The translations under genes and the position numbers were made by a program. From the NCBI RefSeq assembly GCF_002078605.1, contig NZ_MSJR01000002.1, forward strand, positions 62,001-126,000: a DNA stretch of 64,000 bases. The letters run 5' to 3'. How positions within the stretch are numbered: position 1 is the first letter of the stretch; each line of letters opens with the position of its first letter. The DNA is from Salegentibacter sediminis (lineage in GTDB: Bacteria; Bacteroidota; Bacteroidia; Flavobacteriales; Flavobacteriaceae). Positions 1 through 10,126 of the stretch are shown in pieces. Below the pieces are notes generated by a model. The model ran no database searches. It was not told where the DNA came from and saw nothing but the letters and a program-made list of their open reading frames with translations.

Positions 1-2
1 AC

Positions 3-1094
3 AAAGGTTTGTTTCCGCAGGCCTTCTGCAAGATAGTCCCAGACCATCTCACCGGGGATAAAGATTACTGCCTCATCATGCATGCCGATGGCGCCGGAAC
101 CAAATCTTCGCTCGCATATATGTATTGGAAAGAAACCGGAGATCTTTCGGTATGGAAAGGTATCGCCCAGGATGCGCTCATCATGAATATCGATGATTTG
201 TTGTGTGTTGGGGCAATTGATAATATCCTGCTTTCTTCCACAATCGGGAGAAACAAAAACCTGGTTCCCGGAGAAGTGATCTCTGCTATAATTAACGGGA
301 CCGAAGAACTGCTTACAGATTTAAAAGAATTTGGTGTGGAAATCCATTCCACAGGGGGCGAAACCGCCGATGTAGGTGACCTCGTGCGTACAATCATTGT
401 AGATTCTACCGTAACCGCACGTATGAAACGCAGCGAGGTGATCGATAACGCCAATATTAAACCCGGGAATGTGATCGTTGGCCTTTCTTCCTTTGGACAG
501 GCAAGCTATGAAAAAGAGTATAACGGCGGAATGGGGAGTAATGGGCTCACCTCGGCGCGACACGATGTCTTCGCCAAGATTTTAGCCGAGAAATATCCGG
601 AAAGTTTCGATAATGGAATTCCCGAAGATTTGATCTACTCCGGATCAAAGAAACTTACCGATAAGGTGGAAAATTCTCCGCTTGATGCGGGGAAACTGGT
701 GCTTTCACCTACCCGTACTTATGCTCCTGTAATCAAAAAGATCCTTTTAAAATTCAACAATAAGGAAATTCACGGGATGGTGCATTGCAGTGGCGGAGCA
801 CAAACCAAGATCCTCCATTTTGTTGAAAACCTACATATTATTAAAGATAACCTGTTTGAGGTACCACCGCTGTTTAAGCTCATTCAGCAGGAAAGCAAAA
901 CCGACTGGAAAGAGATGTACCAGGTATTCAATATGGGCCACCGGATGGAGCTTTATGTGGATGAGGCTATTGCTTCAGAAATTATAGAAATCTCCAAATC
1001 CTTCAATGTAGATGCGCAAATTGTAGGTAGGGTAGAAGCTTCCGAAGAGAAAAAACTAACCATACAAAGTGAATTCGGGAAATTTGAGTATTAA
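3..1094 (+). CDS. purM: Phosphoribosylformylglycinamidine cyclo-ligase (AIR synthase), 5' truncated by window
   Basis: PurM closes the imidazole ring of 5-aminoimidazole ribonucleotide from FGAM with ATP, the fifth step of de novo purine synthesis in the cytosol. The reading frame is open from base 3, so the true start lies upstream of the window; only some 25-30 N-terminal residues are likely missing compared with my memory of the roughly 390-residue Bacteroidota form. Visible family signatures are HADGAGTKSSLAY near the start, NIDDLLCVGA, the GGETADVGDLV stretch and MVHCSGGAQTKILHF in the C-terminal half. It ends in EFGKFEY, typical of this subfamily. The next gene is convergent, 8 bp away, with no obvious hairpin between them. 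Confidence 0.93.
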   Translation, partial: KGLFPQAFCKIVPDHLTGDKDYCLIMHADGAGTKSSLAYMYWKETGDLSVWKGIAQDALIMNIDDLLCVGAIDNILLSSTIGRNKNLVPGEVISAIINGTEELLTDLKEFGVEIHSTGGETADVGDLVRTIIVDSTVTARMKRSEVIDNANIKPGNVIVGLSSFGQASYEKEYNGGMGSNGLTSARHDVFAKILAEKYPESFDNGIPEDLIYSGSKKLTDKVENSPLDAGKLVLSPTRTYAPVIKKILLKFNNKEIHGMVHCSGGAQTKILHFVENLHIIKDNLFEVPPLFKLIQQESKTDWKEMYQVFNMGHRMELYVDEAIASEIIEISKSFNVDAQIVGRVEASEEKKLTIQSEFGKFEY

Positions 1095-1102
1095 AATAAC
1101 TT

Positions 1103-1765
1103 TTAATTTAAATGATCTGGGTTGATATAACCCAGTTCCTCCAAATGGCCTGAATTTTTGACAAGTTGGGTGCAGCCTTTTTGTAAAAAATAAAGCTCAT
1201 CGGCAATTTCCTGGATTTCTCTAAAAAGATGATCTGTGATCACAAAGGCTTTATGCTGCTTTTCCCGATATATTTCCTTTTTTATAATTTCAATATACAC
1301 CGGAGCCAGGTGCGTGAACGGCTCATCGAGTAGTACCAGTTTTGCATTAGATTTTATGATCAACCAGGTTTCTACCAGTCTTTTTTCACCCCCTGAAAGT
1401 TCGCCTATCTTTTGTTTTTGCTTTGAAGCCAGTTCCGGGAAAGTTTTAGCAAATTCAATCCAGTTAACTTCAAAAAAATTAAAGAGCTTTTTTAATCTGA
1501 TATGTGATGGCAGATAGTTTTTCTGTGAGAGAAATTTTACCATCCCCGTTCGGTAAAATTTTTTGAGATAGCCCTTTCCATCTACTCTCACCAGCTGATT
1601 GTTAGCAGTGAGATTTCCGAAGAAAACTTTAAGCATCGAAGTCTTTCCGCAACCGTTAGTACCCAAAAGGCCGGTTACTTTCCCCGTCTCGGCCTTTAGG
1701 TAAACTCCGTAGAGGATGTTCTTTTCTCCAAAACTCAGTTCTATGTTTTCCAGTTCAAAAACCAT
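1103..1765 (-). CDS. ABC transporter ATP-binding protein
   Basis: A 220-residue ABC ATPase. It has a Walker A (GTNGCGKTS, about residues 35-43), the signature LSGGEKR and a Walker B LVLLDEP, followed by a switch histidine region (ITDHLFREI). It would power a transporter or exporter in the inner membrane. The gene starts inside the last codons of the upstream 98-residue membrane protein (11-bp overlap), so the two are translationally coupled and probably form one small complex. No full-size permease is nearby, and the substrate cannot be named from sequence. Length and the lone half-transporter arrangement resemble small flavobacterial ABC modules. Family assignment is firm; function is open. 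Confidence 0.85.
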   Translation of the reverse strand: MVFELENIELSFGEKNILYGVYLKAETGKVTGLLGTNGCGKTSMLKVFFGNLTANNQLVRVDGKGYLKKFYRTGMVKFLSQKNYLPSHIRLKKLFNFFEVNWIEFAKTFPELASKQKQKIGELSGGEKRLVETWLIIKSNAKLVLLDEPFTHLAPVYIEIIKKEIYREKQHKAFVITDHLFREIQEIADELYFLQKGCTQLVKNSGHLEELGYINPDHLN

Positions 1766-2051
1766 AAAGCAGTCTGAAAAATTTGTAAGAAAAGGCGGTT
1801 AGTAAAAATTCTGAAATAAAACAACCGGCCAAAAGAAACCGCGGACTAATTCCAAAATTTCTATAAAATATAAGTTGATCCTCTTCTGGAGTAAATCTAA
1901 ACCAGGCAAACAAACCTGCAAAAAGAAAAAATTTGAGAAGTAATGTGACCTCTGCCGGATTTCCCAAAAAAACCAGGAAAGCATTCAAAATTATACTCAC
2001 AAATAAGAATTTGCGGTAGAAAACGAAAAACAATCTGAATTTTAGAAACAA
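1755..2051 (-). CDS. Small membrane protein coupled to ABC ATPase
   Basis: A 98-residue, very hydrophobic and aromatic-rich protein with about three possible membrane segments (roughly residues 15-35, 36-52 and 70-92) separated by a charged turn containing FTPEEDQ. I do not recognise a named family. Its stop overlaps the start of the ABC ATPase downstream, which strongly suggests co-translation and that it is the membrane partner of that ATPase. It is far too small for a normal ABC permease, so it may be a degenerate or minimal membrane subunit. The 150 bp upstream towards prfA hold the divergent promoters. Confidence 0.6.
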   Translation of the reverse strand: MFLKFRLFFVFYRKFLFVSIILNAFLVFLGNPAEVTLLLKFFLFAGLFAWFRFTPEEDQLIFYRNFGISPRFLLAGCFISEFLLTAFSYKFFRLLYGF

Positions 2052-2171
2052 ACCGGTAGTTTTAATACTGTTTTTAAAGTTAGGAAATATATTCGTGGGA
2101 GAGATTTATTCATTTCAGAAAAGACGCAAACAGCTTAAAATTTCAATTAGCCTAAATCGCCTAAAATATCG

Positions 2172-2179
2172 TAAATTTG
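2172..2179 (+). promoter_or_regulatory. Flavobacterial -7 box for prfA
   Basis: The sequence TAAATTTG is a perfect match to the Bacteroidota -7 consensus TAnnTTTG and lies 25 bp before the prfA start codon. I see no clear TTG -33 element about 20 bp upstream, so only the -7 half is supported. Confidence 0.6.
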
Positions 2180-2204
2180 CTAACCTAAAATCAGTGAGGT
2201 TTAT

Positions 2205-3281
2205 ATGATTGAGAAGCTTAACATAGTAAAGCAGCGTTTTGATGAGGTGAATGATCTTATCATTCAACCGGATGTGATTTCCGACCAAAAGCGATATATA
2301 GAATTAAATAAAGAATATAAGGATCTCAAGGCCCTTATGGATGAGCGCGAAAAATATATGGAGCTCACCAACAATATCAAGGAAGCCGAAGAGATTATTT
2401 CCGATGGCAGTGATGCCGAAATGACCGAGATGGCCAAGATGCAGCTGGAAGAGGCAAAAGAAGAGCTTCCCAAACTGGAAGAGAAAATACGAATGATGCT
2501 CGTGCCTAAAGATCCCGACGATGCGAAAAATGTCGTTATGGAGATTCGTGCCGGAACCGGTGGGGACGAGGCCAGTATCTTTGCGGGAGATCTTTATCGA
2601 ATGTATACCAAATATATTGAAAGTAAAGGCTGGAAGCATAACATTGTTGACTTTAGCGAAGGAACCAGCGGTGGTTTTAAAGAGATGATCTTTGAGGTTA
2701 CCGGCGAAGATGTCTACGGAACTTTAAAATTTGAAGCGGGAGTACATCGTGTACAACGTGTCCCGCAAACCGAAACCCAGGGCCGGGTGCATACTTCGGC
2801 AGCTACGGTAATGGTTTTGCCGGAAGCTGAAGAATTTGATGTGGAAATCGACCCAAAAGATGTACGAATAGATTATTTCTGTTCTTCAGGTCCTGGTGGC
2901 CAGTCGGTGAATACCACTTATTCGGCGGTGCGACTTACTCACGAACCAACCGGATTGGTTGCTCAGTGCCAGGACCAGAAATCTCAGCATAAGAATAAGG
3001 AAAAGGCCTTTAGGGTACTTCGTTCTCGCTTGTACGAAATGGAGCTCGCCAAGAAGCAGGAAGCTGATGCTGCCAAAAGAAACTCTATGGTCTCCAGCGG
3101 AGACCGAAGTGCCAAGATTAGAACTTACAATTATTCCCAGGGTAGGGTAACCGATCACCGTATCAATTTAACTCTTTACGACCTCGGAAATATTATAAAT
3201 GGCGATATCCAGAAGATAATCGATGAGTTACAACTGGTAGAAAACACCGAAAAGCTCAAAGAGAATTCTGATGTATTTTAA
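2205..3281 (+). CDS. prfA: Peptide chain release factor 1
   Basis: RF1 recognises UAA and UAG stop codons on the ribosome and triggers peptide release. The 358-residue length is standard. The GGQ loop is present in [15 protein letters not shown] (around residues 228-230) and methylation of its glutamine by PrmC is expected. The stop-codon recognition tripeptide reads P-Q-T ([14 protein letters not shown]) where E. coli has P-A-T; the flanking Pro and Thr that define RF1 rather than RF2 are kept. The N-terminal coiled-coil domain 1 (residues 1-100) is charged and helical. The gene has its own -7 box and a rho-independent terminator directly after the stop, so it is likely monocistronic. Confidence 0.97.
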   Translation: MIEKLNIVKQRFDEVNDLIIQPDVISDQKRYIELNKEYKDLKALMDEREKYMELTNNIKEAEEIISDGSDAEMTEMAKMQLEEAKEELPKLEEKIRMMLVPKDPDDAKNVVMEIRAGTGGDEASIFAGDLYRMYTKYIESKGWKHNIVDFSEGTSGGFKEMIFEVTGEDVYGTLKFEAGVHRVQRVPQTETQGRVHTSAATVMVLPEAEEFDVEIDPKDVRIDYFCSSGPGGQSVNTTYSAVRLTHEPTGLVAQCQDQKSQHKNKEKAFRVLRSRLYEMELAKKQEADAAKRNSMVSSGDRSAKIRTYNYSQGRVTDHRINLTLYDLGNIINGDIQKIIDELQLVENTEKLKENSDVF

Positions 3282-3284
3282 AAA

Positions 3285-3316
3285 GTCACCTTCGCGCAGG
3301 CGGAGGTCTCTTTTTT
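3285..3316 (+). terminator. Rho-independent terminator after prfA
   Basis: An 8-bp stem (ACCTTCGC with GCGGAGGT, one G-U pair) closes a GCAG loop and is followed by CTC and six T. It starts 4 bp after the prfA stop codon. Confidence 0.8.
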
Positions 3317-3370
3317 AGCATTAATGTAAACCACCAATAAAAATTTAAATCCCCCTAAAACCCAGTTTCA

Positions 3371-4189
3371 ATGTCCAACGAAGAACTTACCGAACAAATA
3401 TTTAAGAAGAAATCTTTTTTATGTGTAGGCCTGGATATTGATCTGGAAAAGATACCTACTTATCTTCTTTCTGAAGAGGATCCTATTTTTAGTTTTAATA
3501 AAGCTATTATCGATGCTACCCATAAATTTTGCGTGGCTTATAAACCAAATATCGCTTTTTATGAGGCTGAAGGGGTAGACGGCTGGAAAGCCCTGGAAAA
3601 GACTATAAATTATTTGCACCAGGAATATCCCGAGATTTATACAATTGCAGACGCCAAGAGGGGGGATATAGGGAATACTTCCCGAATGTACGCCAAGACC
3701 TTCCTGAAAGATCTCGGTTTTGATTCGGTGACGGTGGCTCCTTATATGGGAAAGGATTCTGTAGAACCTTTTCTTGAATTTGAAAATAAACACACTATTC
3801 TCCTGGCGCTAACCTCTAATGAGGGTGCCGCCGATTTTCAGAATCTTCAAACCGATGGGGAGGAGTTATATAAAAAAGTGATTCGCGTTTCCCAAACCTG
3901 GGAAAATGCCGAGAGACTTATGTATGTGGTGGGAGCCACAAAAGCCGAATTTCTATCGGAGATTAGGAAGATAATTCCTGAAAATTTTTTGTTGGTGCCC
4001 GGAGTAGGCACCCAGGGCGGAAAGCTTGAAGATGTTTGTAAATACGGCTTGAATAAAAACGTTGGCCTTTTGGTTAACTCATCGAGAAAGATAATTTATG
4101 CATCCGAATCCTCTAATTTTGCGGAAATAGCGGGAGCCAAAGCAGAAATTCTCCAACGGCAGATGGCCGAGGAAATGAGGCAACTTTAA
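3371..4189 (+). CDS. pyrF: Orotidine 5'-phosphate decarboxylase
   Basis: PyrF converts OMP to UMP, the last step of de novo pyrimidine synthesis. The 272-residue length and the catalytic block [11 protein letters not shown] (around residues 95-105, with the Asp-Lys pair of the active site) place it in the longer type 2 OMP decarboxylase subfamily. A second family signature is [10 protein letters not shown] (around residues 213-222), the phosphate-binding loop. The ATG start is preceded by an A-rich leader with no Shine-Dalgarno sequence, as usual in this phylum. The next gene follows 11 bp later on the same strand, so the two are probably co-transcribed although unrelated in pathway. Confidence 0.96.
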   Translation: MSNEELTEQIFKKKSFLCVGLDIDLEKIPTYLLSEEDPIFSFNKAIIDATHKFCVAYKPNIAFYEAEGVDGWKALEKTINYLHQEYPEIYTIADAKRGDIGNTSRMYAKTFLKDLGFDSVTVAPYMGKDSVEPFLEFENKHTILLALTSNEGAADFQNLQTDGEELYKKVIRVSQTWENAERLMYVVGATKAEFLSEIRKIIPENFLLVPGVGTQGGKLEDVCKYGLNKNVGLLVNSSRKIIYASESSNFAEIAGAKAEILQRQMAEEMRQL

Positions 4190-4200
4190 ACTCTCTTTTT

Positions 4201-4974
4201 ATGGAATTGCGGGACCAACTTCAACGAAAGATCGTATTAGATGGCATTCCCCAGCGCGTGGTGTCTTTGGTGCCCAGCCAAACCGAACTTCTTTTCGATC
4301 TGGGTCTGGAAGAATCCCTGGTGGGTATCACCAAATTTTGTGTGCATCCTGCTTTTCTCCGGAAAACAAAAAAGATTGTTGGCGGAACCAAAGAGGTGCA
4401 CATGGATAGGATAAAGGACCTACAGCCCGATCTTATTTTATGTAATAAAGAGGAGAATACTCCTGAAATGGTGGGAGCCCTGGAAGCCATTGCCCCTGTT
4501 CACGTATCTAATATCATTGAAATTGAAGATGCCTTTAAAATGATGCTTCAGTACGGGCAGGTTTTTAACCGGGAAGAGCTGGCTAAAACAATGCTGCAAT
4601 CCATTCAGAAGAAAATTTCGGTTTTAAAGAATTTAAAAAAGGGAAAAGCGACAAAAAGAGTGGCTTATCTTATCTGGAAGAAACCATTGATGGTTGCTGG
4701 GAAAAATACCTTTATCGATACTCTCCTGAAATTGAATAATTTTGAAAATGTTTATGAAGAAGACCGGTACCCGGTTACGAGCCTGGAAGAATTAAAAACA
4801 AAAAAACCTGATTTAATCTTATTGTCTTCAGAGCCCTATCCTTTTTCTGAAAAACATATTGACTTGTTTAAAGAGGCTGGAACGGAAATAAAATTGGTGG
4901 ACGGGGAGTATTTTAGCTGGTATGGGTCCCGTTTATTAGACGCAATAGATTATTTTAAAAACCTGACCGATTAA
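4201..4974 (+). CDS. BtuF-like helical-backbone metal/cobalamin-binding protein
   Basis: A 257-residue periplasmic-binding-protein fold of the BtuF/FepB type: it starts RVVSLVPSQTELLFDLGLE, the classic N-lobe pattern, continues with GGTKEVHMDRIKDLQPDLIL and ends in a C-lobe with KPDLILLSSEPYPF. Such proteins bind cobalamin or Fe-siderophores for ABC import. No signal peptide is visible, which is unusual for a periplasmic receptor but common in this flavobacterial subfamily, so it may act in the cytoplasm or be exported by another route. No BtuC/BtuD genes are adjacent. A cobalamin link is plausible because three B12-dependent or B12-processing genes lie in this window, but it is inference. 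Confidence 0.7.
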   Translation: MELRDQLQRKIVLDGIPQRVVSLVPSQTELLFDLGLEESLVGITKFCVHPAFLRKTKKIVGGTKEVHMDRIKDLQPDLILCNKEENTPEMVGALEAIAPVHVSNIIEIEDAFKMMLQYGQVFNREELAKTMLQSIQKKISVLKNLKKGKATKRVAYLIWKKPLMVAGKNTFIDTLLKLNNFENVYEEDRYPVTSLEELKTKKPDLILLSSEPYPFSEKHIDLFKEAGTEIKLVDGEYFSWYGSRLLDAIDYFKNLTD

Positions 4975-5153
4975 TGGTCTATTTTATCATATTCCATTCT
5001 TTGGAGTTCGTTCAGTATTTTTCTGGCTTTAGCATTTAACCTGTCACTTTCTTCTTTATCGGTTAAAGCTACTTTATAGGCACGATGCATAAGTTGTTTA
5101 TACTTATCGCACATGCATTCTTCTTTTGTTCTTGTTTCAAAAATCTTAAACAT
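4971..5153 (-). CDS. Small hypothetical protein (Lacal_2735-like)
   Basis: A 60-residue, charged, probably all-helical protein (starts MFKIFETRTKEE, ends with LQRMEYDKIDH). The pattern of a short MF-led N-terminus, a CDKYKQLMHRAYK helix and a second helix with NAKARKILNEL resembles the small flavobacterial Lacal_2735 family, named here from memory. It converges on the preceding gene with a 4-bp overlap of stop codons. No function is known or visible. Confidence 0.6.
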   Translation of the reverse strand: MFKIFETRTKEECMCDKYKQLMHRAYKVALTDKEESDRLNAKARKILNELQRMEYDKIDH

Positions 5154-5296
5154 AGCATCTTCCTTTCGCCTACAAAGATAGATTTAGGCTTGCTTAAGGA
5201 TTGCCAAGCTTTGGTTAAGTTTATTGTAAAATAAGCTTTATTGTCACTGGATTTGTTAAAAAATTAAAATAAACCCGCAGATTTAGTGAGATGGAG

Positions 5297-5992
5297 TTAG
5301 TCCTGAAGCGAGAAAACCCTTTTTAACAGGGCAGTACTTCTGGCAGACACATTTTCCCTGATCTCCTTTTCTTCTATGGCGATCATGGTATAAACCCCTT
5401 CCAAAGCTTCTGTGGTTACATAATCTACCAGATCGGGATTTACTTTATTGGTTAATGGCAGGTTATTGTATCTGTTAATAATATTGCGCCAAACCTCTGT
5501 AGCTCCCACCTTATCAAGGGATTGTTTAACTACAGGATTAAAGCTGGAATAGAGTTGATCTTCGGTTTTATTGGTGAGGTATACCGTGGCAGCATTCTCA
5601 CTACCCAGAAGGATATTTCGGGCATCTGAGAAAGTGATCTCTTTCACCGCATTTACAAAGATTGGGGTAGCTTCATTTACAGCATCTTCTGCAGCACGGT
5701 TTAGCACCTTAAGGCCTTCATCGGCCAGCGCACCAAGGCCAACATCTCTTAGGGTTTTATCTACTTTCTGCAATTCCTGCGGAAGACCGATTCTTACGAG
5801 TTCATTACTGTAAAATCCATCTTCCTCGGTGAGTTTGGTAACCTGTTTATCGATGCCATAATCCAGAGCCTGGCGCAGGCCGGAAGCTATTTCGGTGTCG
5901 GTAACTCCTATCGGGTACTCACTGGCTATTTGCTGTAATTCCGCACAGGAATAAAAACTAAAAATACTAAGCAGGACAAAAAACTTCTTCAT
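5297..5992 (-). CDS. DUF4197 lipoprotein
   Basis: A 231-residue protein with a lipoprotein signal (hydrophobic MKKFFVLLSIFSF then the lipobox FYSC, Cys about residue 16). The rest matches the DUF4197 pattern: LRQALDYGIDKQVTKL, EDGFYSNELVRIGLP, KVDKTLRDVGLGALADEG, FSDARNILLGSENAAT and NKVNPDLVDYVTTEAL, ending at FSLQD. It is predicted to be anchored in the outer or inner membrane facing the periplasm; function unknown. It is monocistronic, divergent from icmF. The family call is confident because the motifs recur in the expected order over the full length. Confidence 0.88.
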   Translation of the reverse strand: MKKFFVLLSIFSFYSCAELQQIASEYPIGVTDTEIASGLRQALDYGIDKQVTKLTEEDGFYSNELVRIGLPQELQKVDKTLRDVGLGALADEGLKVLNRAAEDAVNEATPIFVNAVKEITFSDARNILLGSENAATVYLTNKTEDQLYSSFNPVVKQSLDKVGATEVWRNIINRYNNLPLTNKVNPDLVDYVTTEALEGVYTMIAIEEKEIRENVSARSTALLKRVFSLQD

Positions 5993-6170
5993 AATCTGGA
6001 TTTTGTTTCAAAGGTATCAATAAAATTCTTGTGAATATTAGAAAAGCCTGAAGAGCCCTTTAAACCTAATATTTGATGATCCCTCTCTGAATCCTGAAAA
6101 ATGTTAATCCAAGTCTTATTTCTTTGCGATTTTCGTAAATTGCGGAACCTAAAAATCGATATCATTACAA

Positions 6171-9100
6171 ATGGAACAACAGAGCCCATATAAACCTAAA
6201 AATAAAATAAGAATTGTAACCGCTGCTTCTCTTTTTGACGGTCACGATGCCGCAATTAATATCATGCGACGCATCATCCAATCTACAGGGGTGGAGGTGA
6301 TCCACCTTGGTCACGACCGAAGTGTTGAAGAGGTCGTGAACTGCGCGATCCAGGAGGATGCACAGGCTATCGCTATGACTTCCTACCAGGGCGGTCACAT
6401 CGAGTATTTTAAATATATGTACGATTTGCTCCAGGAAAAAGGCGCTGGCCACATCAAGATCTTTGGTGGTGGAGGTGGAGTAATTCTTCCGGAAGAGATC
6501 AAGGAGTTAATGGATTATGGGATTACCCGCATTTATGCTCCCGATGACGGACGTGAGATGGGTCTTCAGGGGATGATAAATGATATGGTGAAAATAGCTG
6601 ATGAAGCTCATGCCGATCTTAATTCTGAAAAATCTGTATCGGAATTACTGAAAAATAAAGACGTTAATACTATTGCAAGGCTGATATCTCTTGCTGAAAA
6701 TAAACACGATTCCTTCCTTCAGCATTTTGAACCGCTAAGAAAACATTTGAAAAATAGCGAAATTCCCGTACTGGGAATTACCGGTACCGGAGGTGCAGGA
6801 AAATCAAGCCTGGTAGATGAACTGGTTCGCAGGTTTCTGCTGGATTTCCCCGATAAGAATATCGGGATAATTTCCGTAGATCCTTCAAAAAGAAAGACCG
6901 GGGGGGCGCTTTTGGGAGACCGCATCAGGATGAATTCGATCAATAATTCCCGGGTGTATATGCGCTCTCTGGCTACAAGACAGTCTAATTTAGCTCTTTC
7001 GAAACACGTAGCAGAAGCCGTGGAGGTTTTAAAAGCTTCAGAATACGATTTGATAATTCTGGAAACTTCAGGAATTGGGCAAAGTGACACAGAAATTATG
7101 GATCACTCCGATGTTTCATTATACGTAATGACTCCTGAATTTGGGGCTGCAACCCAGCTGGAAAAAATCGATATGCTTGATTTTGCCGATCTGGTGGCCA
7201 TCAATAAATTCGATAAGCGCGGGGCGCAGGATGCCTTACGGGACGTAAAGAAACAATACCAACGCAATCACCAGCTTTGGGACGAGAAACCTGATAATCT
7301 TCCGGTTTTTGGTACTATAGCTTCCCAGTTCAATGATCCGGGAATGAACACGCTGTATCGCGAGATTATGGATAAGATAGTGGAAAAAACCAAAGTTGAC
7401 CTTAACTCAGACTTTGAAGTTTCCGCAGAAATGAGCGAGAAAATTTTCGTTATCCCACCAAAACGCACCCGTTACCTTTCAGAAATCGCTGAAAATAACA
7501 GGGCTTATGATGAGAAGGCTACCAGCGAGGCTGAGGTGGCCCAAAAGCTCTATGGTATTTTCAAAACCATTGAATCGGTTTCAGGAATGAAACTGGATAA
7601 AGATCAGGATAAATTCCTGACAAAACACGGAATTGACCAGAAGGAGATACTTGAAAATACCAGTGAGGAACAGAAAAACCTGGTAAAGCTATTATTTGCC
7701 GAATTCGATAGAATGAAGATGGATCTCGATCCTTATAACTGGGAGACGATTCTGGGATGGCAGGAAAAGGTTACTAAATATCGGGAACCAGTTTATAGCT
7801 TCAAGGTTCGGGACAAAGAGATAAAAATAGACACCCATACCGAATCGCTTTCCCATACTCAAATCCCTAAAGTTGCCCTTCCGAAATATAGGGCCTGGGG
7901 TGATATTTTGAAATGGTGCCTGCAGGAAAATGTTCCCGGAGAATTCCCGTTTACGGCTGGGTTATATCCTTTTAAGCGACAAGGGGAAGATCCTACCCGA
8001 ATGTTTGCCGGAGAAGGTGGACCGGAGCGAACCAACAGGCGTTTTCATTATGTGAGTCTGGGGCTGCCGGCAAAACGACTTTCAACAGCTTTTGATTCGG
8101 TTACCCTTTACGGAAACGATCCGGACCATCGTCCTGATATCTACGGTAAAATCGGGAATTCAGGAGTTTCCATCTGTTGCCTGGACGATGCGAAGAAATT
8201 ATACTCTGGTTTTGACCTTGCCGATGCTTTTACTTCGGTGAGTATGACCATTAACGGCCCGGCTCCTATGCTGCTCGGGTTCTTTATGAATGCTGCTATC
8301 GATCAGCAATGTGAGAAATATATTAAGGAAAACGGTCTCGAAGATAGTGTTGAAGCTAAACTTAAAGAACTTTACGACGACAGAAACATAGACAGGCCCG
8401 TTTATCGTGGGGAACTTCCAGAAGGCAATGATGGCCTCGGCCTGATGCTTCTTGGATTAACCGGAGACCAGGTTCTTCCCGCTGATGTTTATTCACAAAT
8501 AAAGGAAAAAACCATTAGCGTGGTTCGTGGTACAGTGCAAGCCGATATTCTGAAAGAAGATCAGGCACAAAACACCTGCATTTTCTCTACAGAATTCGCT
8601 TTGCGTTTAATGGGGGATGTTCAGGAATATTTTATCAGGGAGAAAGTGCGCAATTTTTATTCGGTTTCCATTTCGGGGTATCATATTGCCGAAGCAGGAG
8701 CCAATCCCATTACCCAGCTGGCATTTACCCTGGCCAATGGCTTTACCTACGTGGAATATTACCTGAGCCGGGGAATGGATATCAATAAATTTGGGCCTAA
8801 CCTGTCTTTTTTCTTCTCCAACGGGATTGATCCTGAATATGCCGTGATTGGTAGAGTTGCCAGAAAGATATGGTCTAAAGCTTTAAAACTGAAATACGGA
8901 GCCAACTCTCGTGCTCAGATGTTGAAGTATCACATCCAGACTTCCGGAAGATCACTTCACGCCCAGGAGATCGATTTTAATGACATCAGGACCACCTTGC
9001 AGGCGCTTTACGCTATTTACGACAACTGTAATTCTTTACATACCAATGCCTACGATGAAGCCATCACCACGCCAACTGAAGCTTCGGTAAGAAGAGCAAT

Positions 9101-9626
9101 GGCTATACAGCTAATCATCAATAAAGAATTAGGCTTGGCCAAAAATGAAAACCCAATCCAGGGATCTTTTATTATTGAAGAACTAACAGATCTTGTAGAA
9201 GAAGCAGTGCTCTTAGAATTTGATCGTATCACCGAAAGGGGAGGAGTACTTGGTGCAATGGAAACTATGTACCAACGTGGAAAGATACAGGAAGAAAGTC
9301 TGTATTACGAGACTTTAAAGCACAGCGGAGAGTTTCCAATCATTGGAGTGAACACGTTTTTAAGTTCTACCGGCTCACCAACGGTTACTCCGGGAGAAGT
9401 GATAAGAGCGACAGAAGAAGAGAAGCAACACCAGATAAAAACCTTAGAAACGCTTCATAAAGCCAAAGAAGACTCAGCACAGGCTGCTTTAAATAAGATA
9501 AAAGAAGCCGCGGTAAATAACAAAAACCTCTTTGAGGTGCTGATGGATGCTACCAAAGTTTGTTCCCTGGGACAAATTAGTCAGGCGATGTTTGAAGTTG
9601 GAGGGCAGTATAGAAGAAATATGTAA
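6171..9626 (+). CDS. icmF: Fused isobutyryl-CoA mutase (B12 domain + G-protein chaperone + mutase)
   Basis: A 1151-residue adenosylcobalamin enzyme that interconverts isobutyryl-CoA and n-butyryl-CoA. Domain order: B12-binding domain (residues 12-145, DGHDAAIN with the lower-ligand His25), MeaB-type GTPase (Walker [10 protein letters not shown] near residue 205, NKFD base motif), linker, then the TIM-barrel mutase. Two specificity positions can be read: Phe612 in RMFAG and Gln800 in QAQNT. Methylmalonyl-CoA mutase has Tyr and Arg there, isobutyryl-CoA mutase Phe and Gln, so the sequence supports an isobutyryl-type substrate. The fusion of chaperone and mutase is typical of IcmF. It probably serves branched-chain (valine) and short acyl-CoA metabolism. 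A terminator lies about 210 bp downstream. Confidence 0.93.
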   Translation: MEQQSPYKPKNKIRIVTAASLFDGHDAAINIMRRIIQSTGVEVIHLGHDRSVEEVVNCAIQEDAQAIAMTSYQGGHIEYFKYMYDLLQEKGAGHIKIFGGGGGVILPEEIKELMDYGITRIYAPDDGREMGLQGMINDMVKIADEAHADLNSEKSVSELLKNKDVNTIARLISLAENKHDSFLQHFEPLRKHLKNSEIPVLGITGTGGAGKSSLVDELVRRFLLDFPDKNIGIISVDPSKRKTGGALLGDRIRMNSINNSRVYMRSLATRQSNLALSKHVAEAVEVLKASEYDLIILETSGIGQSDTEIMDHSDVSLYVMTPEFGAATQLEKIDMLDFADLVAINKFDKRGAQDALRDVKKQYQRNHQLWDEKPDNLPVFGTIASQFNDPGMNTLYREIMDKIVEKTKVDLNSDFEVSAEMSEKIFVIPPKRTRYLSEIAENNRAYDEKATSEAEVAQKLYGIFKTIESVSGMKLDKDQDKFLTKHGIDQKEILENTSEEQKNLVKLLFAEFDRMKMDLDPYNWETILGWQEKVTKYREPVYSFKVRDKEIKIDTHTESLSHTQIPKVALPKYRAWGDILKWCLQENVPGEFPFTAGLYPFKRQGEDPTRMFAGEGGPERTNRRFHYVSLGLPAKRLSTAFDSVTLYGNDPDHRPDIYGKIGNSGVSICCLDDAKKLYSGFDLADAFTSVSMTINGPAPMLLGFFMNAAIDQQCEKYIKENGLEDSVEAKLKELYDDRNIDRPVYRGELPEGNDGLGLMLLGLTGDQVLPADVYSQIKEKTISVVRGTVQADILKEDQAQNTCIFSTEFALRLMGDVQEYFIREKVRNFYSVSISGYHIAEAGANPITQLAFTLANGFTYVEYYLSRGMDINKFGPNLSFFFSNGIDPEYAVIGRVARKIWSKALKLKYGANSRAQMLKYHIQTSGRSLHAQEIDFNDIRTTLQALYAIYDNCNSLHTNAYDEAITTPTEASVRRAMAIQLIINKELGLAKNENPIQGSFIIEELTDLVEEAVLLEFDRITERGGVLGAMETMYQRGKIQEESLYYETLKHSGEFPIIGVNTFLSSTGSPTVTPGEVIRATEEEKQHQIKTLETLHKAKEDSAQAALNKIKEAAVNNKNLFEVLMDATKVCSLGQISQAMFEVGGQYRRNM

Positions 9627-9678
9627 GCAGATCGCCCTTTTTCTCAACTGGAAGGCAGAGAAAAAGGTGCAGGCTGCT

Positions 9679-9771
9679 TATCCCGATGAGCGATGCGATA
9701 TCGGGATCTATTGAGCCACCAAGTGGTTTTGAGAGGTCTATCCCGATGAGCAATGCGAAGTGGGATCTATT
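9679..9771. repeat. Two imperfect 33-bp direct repeats downstream of icmF
   Basis: Copies at 9679-9712 and 9739-9771 share TATCCCGATGAGC, ATGCGA and GGGATCTATT. Copy 1 contains the inverted arms TCCCGAT and ATCGGGA, so each could form a hairpin. They lie in a gene-free stretch (9627-10126) and look like a dispersed intergenic repeat; no coding potential is apparent. Confidence 0.55.
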
Positions 9772-9838
9772 ATTAATTGGGTGACGCTTTTCAAAAACGC
9801 AGCGCTCAGGATATTGCACGAGGGGCTTATAAATAATT

Positions 9839-9870
9839 AAATCCCGGTAACCTGTTTTCCGGGATTTTTT
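9839..9870 (+). terminator. Rho-independent terminator, probably of icmF
   Basis: Arms ATCCCGG (9841-9847) and CCGGGAT (9859-9865) followed by a T run. It is the only strong hairpin with a T tract between icmF and marC. The rest of 9871-10126 holds a short poly-C tract (about 9916-9923) and no convincing gene. Confidence 0.7.
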
Positions 9871-10126
9871 ATGACTTCATATCTTCGGGAGAAAGAAAGC
9901 TCTTCAAAGATCTGCCCCCCCCTGGGTACCGGCAAATTTGGCAAGGATCTTTAATGTATCGCTTCTCAAAAAAATCTCCGGTACTATGCCGTTTTTCGTT
10001 TTCTTACAGGAACCTATTTTTAAATTAAAATTTAGTTCTTTTAGTTTGTCACTCTGAATTTTCAGATTAGTTTTGCAGCTTCTTAAAATTAACCTGTAAC
10101 TTCGTAAGTGTCTAAAGGATAAAACT

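Noticed and set aside
2205-3281. PrfA with P-Q-T instead of P-A-T as a possible change in stop-codon reading
   Set aside because: The Pro and Thr that define RF1 are kept and the middle residue varies in the family, so it is not a reason to propose altered decoding.
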